The notes beneath the pieces are model-generated. The model did not search any database and was not told the origin of the DNA. It was given only the letters and a program-made list of their open reading frames with translations. 64,000 bases of DNA from Brevibacillus fulvus (GTDB taxonomy: Bacteria; Bacillota; Bacilli; Brevibacillales; Brevibacillaceae), in the NCBI RefSeq assembly GCF_016908525.1, contig NZ_JAFBEB010000002.1, forward strand, positions 310,001 to 374,000, written 5' to 3'. Numbering within the stretch: position 1 is the stretch's first letter; every line of letters begins with the position of its first letter. Below, piece by piece: positions 59,769 to 64,000 of the stretch. Both the position numbers and the translations under genes were made by a program.

Positions 59769-60776
59769 TTGCGAATTGCTTTAGATGTCATGGGGGGCGA
59801 TCATGCTCCTCAAAGTAATGTGGAAGGGGCACTTCAGGCGATAAAGGAGGACCCGCTGCTTACCGTCGTGCTGGTCGGAAATGAACAAGCGATCAGGGCT
59901 CACTTGCCTGCGGAAATTCCGGCAGGGATCGAAATCCGCGGCACGACGGAAGTGATTGAAGCCGAAGATGAACCGGTGAAAGCGGTTCGCCGCAAAAAGG
60001 ACGCTTCGCTCGTCGTTGCCGTTAATCTGGCAAAAGAGCAACAGGTGGAAACGGTCATCTCGGCGGGCAACACAGGCGCGCTGATGACTGCCGGGTTGCT
60101 GATCGCCGGGCGGATGCCGGGGATTGAACGCCCTGCCTTGGTTGCCTTGATTCCAACTTTGAGCGGAAAGATAACGCTGGCCTTGGACGTGGGCGCCAAT
60201 ATGGACGCCAAACCTGTTCACTTGCTGCAATATGCCGTGATGGGCAGTCTCTATGCCGAGAAGGTGCTTGGCTTTGAACAAGCGAGAGTCGGACTGTTGA
60301 ACGTCGGCACAGAAGCGGCGAAAGGAAATGAACTATCCAAAGCAACCTTTCCTTTGCTGTCTAAGGCAAATGTGAATTTCATCGGAAATGTGGAAGCGCG
60401 CGATCTGATGCAAGGCGCATGCGATGTATTGGTTTGCGACGGGTTTGTCGGCAATGTGCTGCTGAAAGCGGCCGAAGGTGTAGCCACCTCTATTTTTTCC
60501 CGGTTGAAAAAGGAACTGACTTCCGGTTTGCTGAACAAAATGGCTGCGCTGATTCTGAAACCGAGCCTGTACCGTTTTAAAAACACGCTGGACTACGCGG
60601 AGTATGGGGGAGCGCCGTTATTGGGGCTTCGCTACCCGATTTTCAAGGCACACGGATCATCGGATGCCCGTGCGATCAAAAATGCAATTTTAGCGGCAGC
60701 CCGCTTTGTCAAACAAGATGTAAACAGCTACATTCAGCAAGAATTGAATAAAGAGATCTATCGAGAAAGCGAGTGA
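59769..60776 (+). CDS. plsX: Phosphate acyltransferase PlsX
   Basis: A 335-residue enzyme converting acyl-ACP to acyl-phosphate for PlsY. MRIALDVMGGDHAPQSNVEG is the diagnostic start, with SAGNTGALMTAGLL, PALVALIPT and NVGTEAAKGNEL. The TTG start has AGAGGGGGA upstream. The stop overlaps the fabH start region. Acyl-phosphates made by FakA/FakB from imported fatty acids join the same pathway. Confidence 0.97.
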   Translation: MRIALDVMGGDHAPQSNVEGALQAIKEDPLLTVVLVGNEQAIRAHLPAEIPAGIEIRGTTEVIEAEDEPVKAVRRKKDASLVVAVNLAKEQQVETVISAGNTGALMTAGLLIAGRMPGIERPALVALIPTLSGKITLALDVGANMDAKPVHLLQYAVMGSLYAEKVLGFEQARVGLLNVGTEAAKGNELSKATFPLLSKANVNFIGNVEARDLMQGACDVLVCDGFVGNVLLKAAEGVATSIFSRLKKELTSGLLNKMAALILKPSLYRFKNTLDYAEYGGAPLLGLRYPIFKAHGSSDARAIKNAILAAARFVKQDVNSYIQQELNKEIYRESE

Positions 60777-60778
60777 AG

Positions 60779-61786
60779 ATGATGAAGGGGTTGCGTTCCG
60801 TAGGCATACTCGCCACCGGCTCCTATGTGCCGGAAAAGGTGCTGACCAATTTTGACCTGGAACAAATGGTTGAGACATCGGATGAATGGATTGTCACCAG
60901 AACGGGAATCCGCGAACGAAGAATCAGCTCGGCAGAGCAGGCATCGTCGGATCTGGCCTATGAAGCCGCAAAGAAAGCATTGCAAAAAGCAAACATCAGC
61001 GCCGAAGAGCTGGATATGATTATCGTCGCTACGGTCACGCCGGACACGATGTTCCCCTCTACCGCCTGTCTGCTGCAAGAACGGCTGGGGGCGAAAAAAG
61101 CGTCTGCGTTGGATGTGTCAGCCGCTTGCACCGGTTTTCTGTACGGCATTACGACCGCTGCGCAGTTTATCGCCAATGGCATGTACAAATACGTGCTGGT
61201 GATCGGGGTCGAGACATTATCCAAAATCACCAATTATCAGGACCGCAATACGTGCGTCTTGTTCGGAGACGGAGCCGGTGCGGCCGTGCTTGGCCCGGTT
61301 GGCGAAGGGTATGGGTTCCAAGCCTTTGATCTGGGGGCTGACGGTTCCGGCGGCCCGTTGCTGTCGCAGCCGGCTGGCGGATCGCGGATTCCGGCCTCTG
61401 CTGAATCGGTGCAGCAAAATCTCCACTACATTTCCATGGTGGGCGGCGAAGTGTTCAAATTTGCTGTTCGGGTGATGAATGCAGCGACGGAAAAGGTGCT
61501 GCAAAAAGCCGGATTGGACAAAGAGCAGATCGATTTGCTCGTACCGCACCAAGCCAATCTGCGCATTATCGATTCAGCCGTCAAGCGCTTTGGCTTGTCG
61601 CAGGATAAAGTGATCGTCAATCTCGACCGCTACGGAAACATGTCATCTGCCTCCATTCCGGTCGCTTTGGATGAAGCGATTGAAGCGGGACGTGTCAAGG
61701 AGGGGGACAATGTTGTCCTCGTCGGCTTCGGTGGAGGATTGACCTGGGGAGCGGCACTGCTCAAATGGTCGAGCAAACAAGCGTAA
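60779..61786 (+). CDS. fabH: Beta-ketoacyl-ACP synthase III
   Basis: A 335-residue condensing enzyme that starts fatty-acid synthesis from acyl-CoA and malonyl-ACP. The triad is visible: Cys in DVSAACTGFLYG, His in LLVPHQANLRI and Asn in NLDRYGNMSSAS. DEWIVTRTGIRERR and GFGGGLTWGA are further marks. Starts at GTG 60773, ATG 60779 and ATG 60782 are all possible. Bacillales FabH usually prefers branched primers, but this is not readable here. Confidence 0.96.
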   Translation: MMKGLRSVGILATGSYVPEKVLTNFDLEQMVETSDEWIVTRTGIRERRISSAEQASSDLAYEAAKKALQKANISAEELDMIIVATVTPDTMFPSTACLLQERLGAKKASALDVSAACTGFLYGITTAAQFIANGMYKYVLVIGVETLSKITNYQDRNTCVLFGDGAGAAVLGPVGEGYGFQAFDLGADGSGGPLLSQPAGGSRIPASAESVQQNLHYISMVGGEVFKFAVRVMNAATEKVLQKAGLDKEQIDLLVPHQANLRIIDSAVKRFGLSQDKVIVNLDRYGNMSSASIPVALDEAIEAGRVKEGDNVVLVGFGGGLTWGAALLKWSSKQA

Positions 61787-61800
61787 AGGAGAACAAAACA

Positions 61801-62745
61801 ATGGGAAAAATCGCGTTTGTTTTTCCGGGACAGGGATCCCAATTTGTCGGGATGGGAGCCGAACTGGTGCAACAGTCTTCGGCAGCCCGCGATATTTTTC
61901 AACAGGCTGATGAAGCATTGGGCTTTGCTTTGTCGACACTTTGTTTTAACGGCCCGGAAGAGGAGTTGCGCCTTACCGCTAACACACAACCGGCGATCTT
62001 GACGATGAGCGTCGCGGTATTGGCCGCATTGCGGGAAAAGACGGGGGTAACTCCCGATTATGTTGCGGGGCACAGCTTGGGTGAGTATTCCGCGCTTGTT
62101 GCTGCCGGTTCGCTGTCGTTTCGCGATGCGGTGAAAGTCGTTCGTGCTCGCGGACAATTTATGGAAGAGGCGGTTCCGGCTGGGCAAGGAAGCATGGCGG
62201 CGGTGCTTGGCATGGAGCGGGCAGCGTTGGGCGAAATTTGCGCGCAAGTCAGCGCCTCCGGCCATCCGGTTCAGTTGGCGAATTTAAATTCTCCCGGGCA
62301 AATTGTCATTTCCGGAAGTGCGGAAGGGGTCAAACTGGCCGGCGAACAAGCCAAAGCAAATGGCGCAAAACGGGTTTTGCCGTTAAACGTAAGCGGTCCT
62401 TTCCACTCCAGCTTGATGAAACCGGCCGCGGAAAAATTGCGTAACACGCTGCAAGAGGTTACCGTAGCGGATGCGGCTGTGCCGGTTGTGGCCAATGTCA
62501 CCGCTCGTCCCGTAACGGATGCGGGACAGATTGCCGCTCAGCTGGTAGAACAGGTAGCCGCTCCGGTATTATGGGAAGATTCGGTTCAATGGATGGTCGA
62601 ACAAGGGGTATCGACGTTTGTCGAGATAGGTCCAGGCAAAGTGTTGGCGGGACTAATCAAAAAAATTGCGCCCGCCGACGGGAACATTTTTTCAGTTCAA
62701 GACATGGATTCCCTAAATCAACTGTTGGACGGAGGGGTTTTGTGA
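61801..62745 (+). CDS. fabD: Malonyl-CoA:ACP transacylase
   Basis: A 314-residue enzyme. [14 protein letters not shown] start, [18 protein letters not shown] with the catalytic Ser, then [14 protein letters not shown] with the His. AAAGGAGAAC precedes ATG 61801. The stop overlaps the fabG GTG (GTGA), so the two are coupled. Confidence 0.97.
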   Translation: MGKIAFVFPGQGSQFVGMGAELVQQSSAARDIFQQADEALGFALSTLCFNGPEEELRLTANTQPAILTMSVAVLAALREKTGVTPDYVAGHSLGEYSALVAAGSLSFRDAVKVVRARGQFMEEAVPAGQGSMAAVLGMERAALGEICAQVSASGHPVQLANLNSPGQIVISGSAEGVKLAGEQAKANGAKRVLPLNVSGPFHSSLMKPAAEKLRNTLQEVTVADAAVPVVANVTARPVTDAGQIAAQLVEQVAAPVLWEDSVQWMVEQGVSTFVEIGPGKVLAGLIKKIAPADGNIFSVQDMDSLNQLLDGGVL

Positions 62746-63488
62746 GTACTTTGACGGGTAAAACGGCGCTGGTCACCGGCGCATCTCGCGGGATTGGCCG
62801 CGCGATCGCCCTGCGCTTGGCCGAGGCAGGTGCGGATGTCGTGATCAATTACGCGGGCAGTGAGGCGGCAGCGGCTGAAACCGCAGCCAAGGTGAAAGAG
62901 ATGGGCCGGGAAGCGTTGATCGTTCGGGCCAATGTGGCCAACGGCGAGGAAGTCAACGAGATGTTCAAGGCAGCGTTGGACCGGTTCGGTAAAATTGACA
63001 TTTTGGTCAACAACGCCGGCATCACCCGGGATAATCTGATCATGCGGATGAAAGAGGAAGAATGGGATGAGGTGATCAACACCAACCTGAAAGGTGTGTT
63101 CAACTGCATCAAGGCTGCCACTCGTCCGATGATGAAGCAGCGTTCCGGAAAAATCATCAATATTACTTCCGTGGTGGGAGTATTGGGCAATCCCGGGCAA
63201 GCGAACTATGTCGCCGCCAAAGCCGGCGTGATCGGGCTGACCAAAACTTCGGCGCGCGAGCTTGCTTCGCGGGGGATTACGGTCAACGCGATTGCACCCG
63301 GCTTTATTGCTACCGATATGACGGATCAGTTGTCGGAAGAGCTGAAATCGGCGATGTTGACGCAAATCCCGCTGGGCAGACTGGGACAGGCGGAAGAGAT
63401 TGCCCAAGTAGTTTGCTTCCTGGCCTCTCCGGCAGCAGATTACATGACAGGCCAAACGTTGCACGTCGACGGCGGCATGTACATGTAA
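62742..63488 (+). CDS. fabG: 3-oxoacyl-ACP reductase
   Basis: A 248-residue short-chain dehydrogenase using [25 protein letters not shown] binds the cofactor, [14 protein letters not shown] and the catalytic [20 protein letters not shown] (Ser, Tyr, Lys) follow, and [13 protein letters not shown] ends it. The start is GTG 62742 overlapping the fabD stop. Confidence 0.97.
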   Translation: MSTLTGKTALVTGASRGIGRAIALRLAEAGADVVINYAGSEAAAAETAAKVKEMGREALIVRANVANGEEVNEMFKAALDRFGKIDILVNNAGITRDNLIMRMKEEEWDEVINTNLKGVFNCIKAATRPMMKQRSGKIINITSVVGVLGNPGQANYVAAKAGVIGLTKTSARELASRGITVNAIAPGFIATDMTDQLSEELKSAMLTQIPLGRLGQAEEIAQVVCFLASPAADYMTGQTLHVDGGMYM

Positions 63489-63573
63489 ACTGGCGTCGAA
63501 TTTTCTTGGATGATTCCAAACTGGTTTTTCGTTCAAGCTTCTCGTATAATACGGGAGAGGGGGTGAAGCAAAA

Positions 63574-63807
63574 ATGGCTGATACATTTGACCGTGTGAAA
63601 AAAATCATCGTCGACCGCTTGGGCGTAGATGAATCCAAAATCACGCTGGAAGCTTCTTTCAAAGAAGATCTTGGCGCCGATTCTCTGGATGTTGTCGAAC
63701 TCGTGATGGAGCTGGAAGATGAGTTTGATATGGAAATTTCCGATGAAGATGCGGAAAAAATCACATCCGTGGGTGAAGTAGTAAAATACATAGAGGCCCA
63801 CAAATAA
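63574..63807 (+). CDS. acpP: Acyl carrier protein
   Basis: A 77-residue acidic carrier. The phosphopantetheine attachment Ser lies in [32 protein letters not shown] precedes the ATG. A TATAAT at 63545-63550 suggests an additional promoter of its own, as is common for acpP. The rnc gene usually follows but would lie beyond the window; no start of it is visible. Confidence 0.97.
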   Translation: MADTFDRVKKIIVDRLGVDESKITLEASFKEDLGADSLDVVELVMELEDEFDMEISDEDAEKITSVGEVVKYIEAHK

Positions 63808-63813
63808 GAAAAC

Positions 63814-63845
63814 GAGAAGCTCCCTCTGCAAGGAGATGGCTTTTT
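63814..63845 (+). terminator. Hairpin after acpP
   Basis: AAGCTCCCTCT pairs with GGAGATGGCTT, followed by T5 (imperfect stem). Confidence 0.6.
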
Positions 63846-63895
63846 CCGATCGCTCCGTGAAGCTTTGCGAGCGGAAGATTGGATTCATTGATGCA

Positions 63896-63926
63896 GGAGT
63901 CCCGTAATTTGCGGGACTCCTCCCTT
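63896..63926 (+). terminator. Terminator of the fatty-acid operon
   Basis: GGAGTCCCG pairs with CGGGACTCC, with a pyrimidine-rich tail TCCCTT. Bases 63927-64000 are AT-rich and hold no recognisable gene start. Confidence 0.75.
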
Positions 63927-64000
63927 ACCATTGAGCCATTTTTTATTCATTTTTGGGATTTTGCTTTTTTTGCATAAATAGGAAGCGTCTAGCTGATTTT

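Noticed and set aside
62718-63803. Long open frame antisense to fabG and acpP
   Set aside because: Mirror of two well-conserved genes; composition is typical of a shadow frame.
1-64000. tRNA and rRNA genes
   Set aside because: No cloverleaf or rRNA-like stretch was recognised; a tRNAscan run would be decisive.

Overview
The window is one contiguous stretch of an endospore-forming Firmicute of the order Bacillales, with mid-range GC content. The evidence is conserved Bacillales gene order (rlmN-prpC-prkC-rsgA-rpe; spoVM/rpmB divergent from yloU-fakA-degV-sdaAB-sdaAA-recG; rsmD-coaD-ylbJ-ylbK-ylbL-yceD-rpmF-fapR-plsX-fabH-fabD-fabG-acpP) together with spore genes (spoVM, cotJ genes, ylbJ, a YhcN-type lipoprotein, a gamma-SASP-like repeat protein). 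fabH inside the fap operon fits a Paenibacillaceae or Alicyclobacillaceae type genome better than Bacillus proper. Species cannot be decided from the sequence.

Layout. 1-17.4 kb is core: translation quality and Ser/Thr phosphorylation genes, then an accessory block (M20 peptidase, polar amino-acid ABC transporter, ThiT) placed between rpe and spoVM, then Asp23/FakA/DegV, serine dehydratase and RecG. 17.4-20 kb is an SOS-type cassette (Y-family polymerase, an unknown 124-residue protein, a YolD-like protein) preceded by two LexA-type boxes. 20.6-24.6 kb is the spore-coat cotJ operon, whose cotJC gene is cut in two by a 2,944-bp element. 24.8-39.3 kb is mixed accessory material: a C92-type peptidase, chemoreceptor, VanY-type lipoprotein, aminotransferase, HipA-like kinase, MarR regulator, type III polyketide synthase with methyltransferase, two diguanylate cyclases and an MFS exporter. 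39.4-41.1 kb is a phosphate-uptake operon behind a PhoP-type box. 41.5-53.1 kb holds lgt, a split NHEJ system (LigD-type polymerase, ligase, Ku), spore proteins, LysE and APC transporters, a class V aminotransferase and a broken IS1182-family element. 53.5-64 kb is core again, ending with the FapR-controlled fatty-acid operon.

The most striking object is the cotJC-interrupting element. A 15-bp direct repeat (20956-20970 and 23900-23914) flanks a complete large serine recombinase, a 32-codon ORF coupled to it by ATGA overlap, a 57-codon ORF, and a metallo-beta-lactamase-fold hydrolase. Joining the flanks at the repeat restores a 190-codon cotJC frame exactly. This is the architecture of sporulation-gene intervening elements such as the sigK skin element, which are excised in the mother cell. 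Other points for follow-up are the twin LexA boxes and SOS cassette, twin palindromes before marR, the PhoP and FapR boxes, a sigma-G-type promoter before the NHEJ polymerase gene, a five-repeat gamma-SASP-like protein, and a long alternative-pairing RNA hairpin after rpe.
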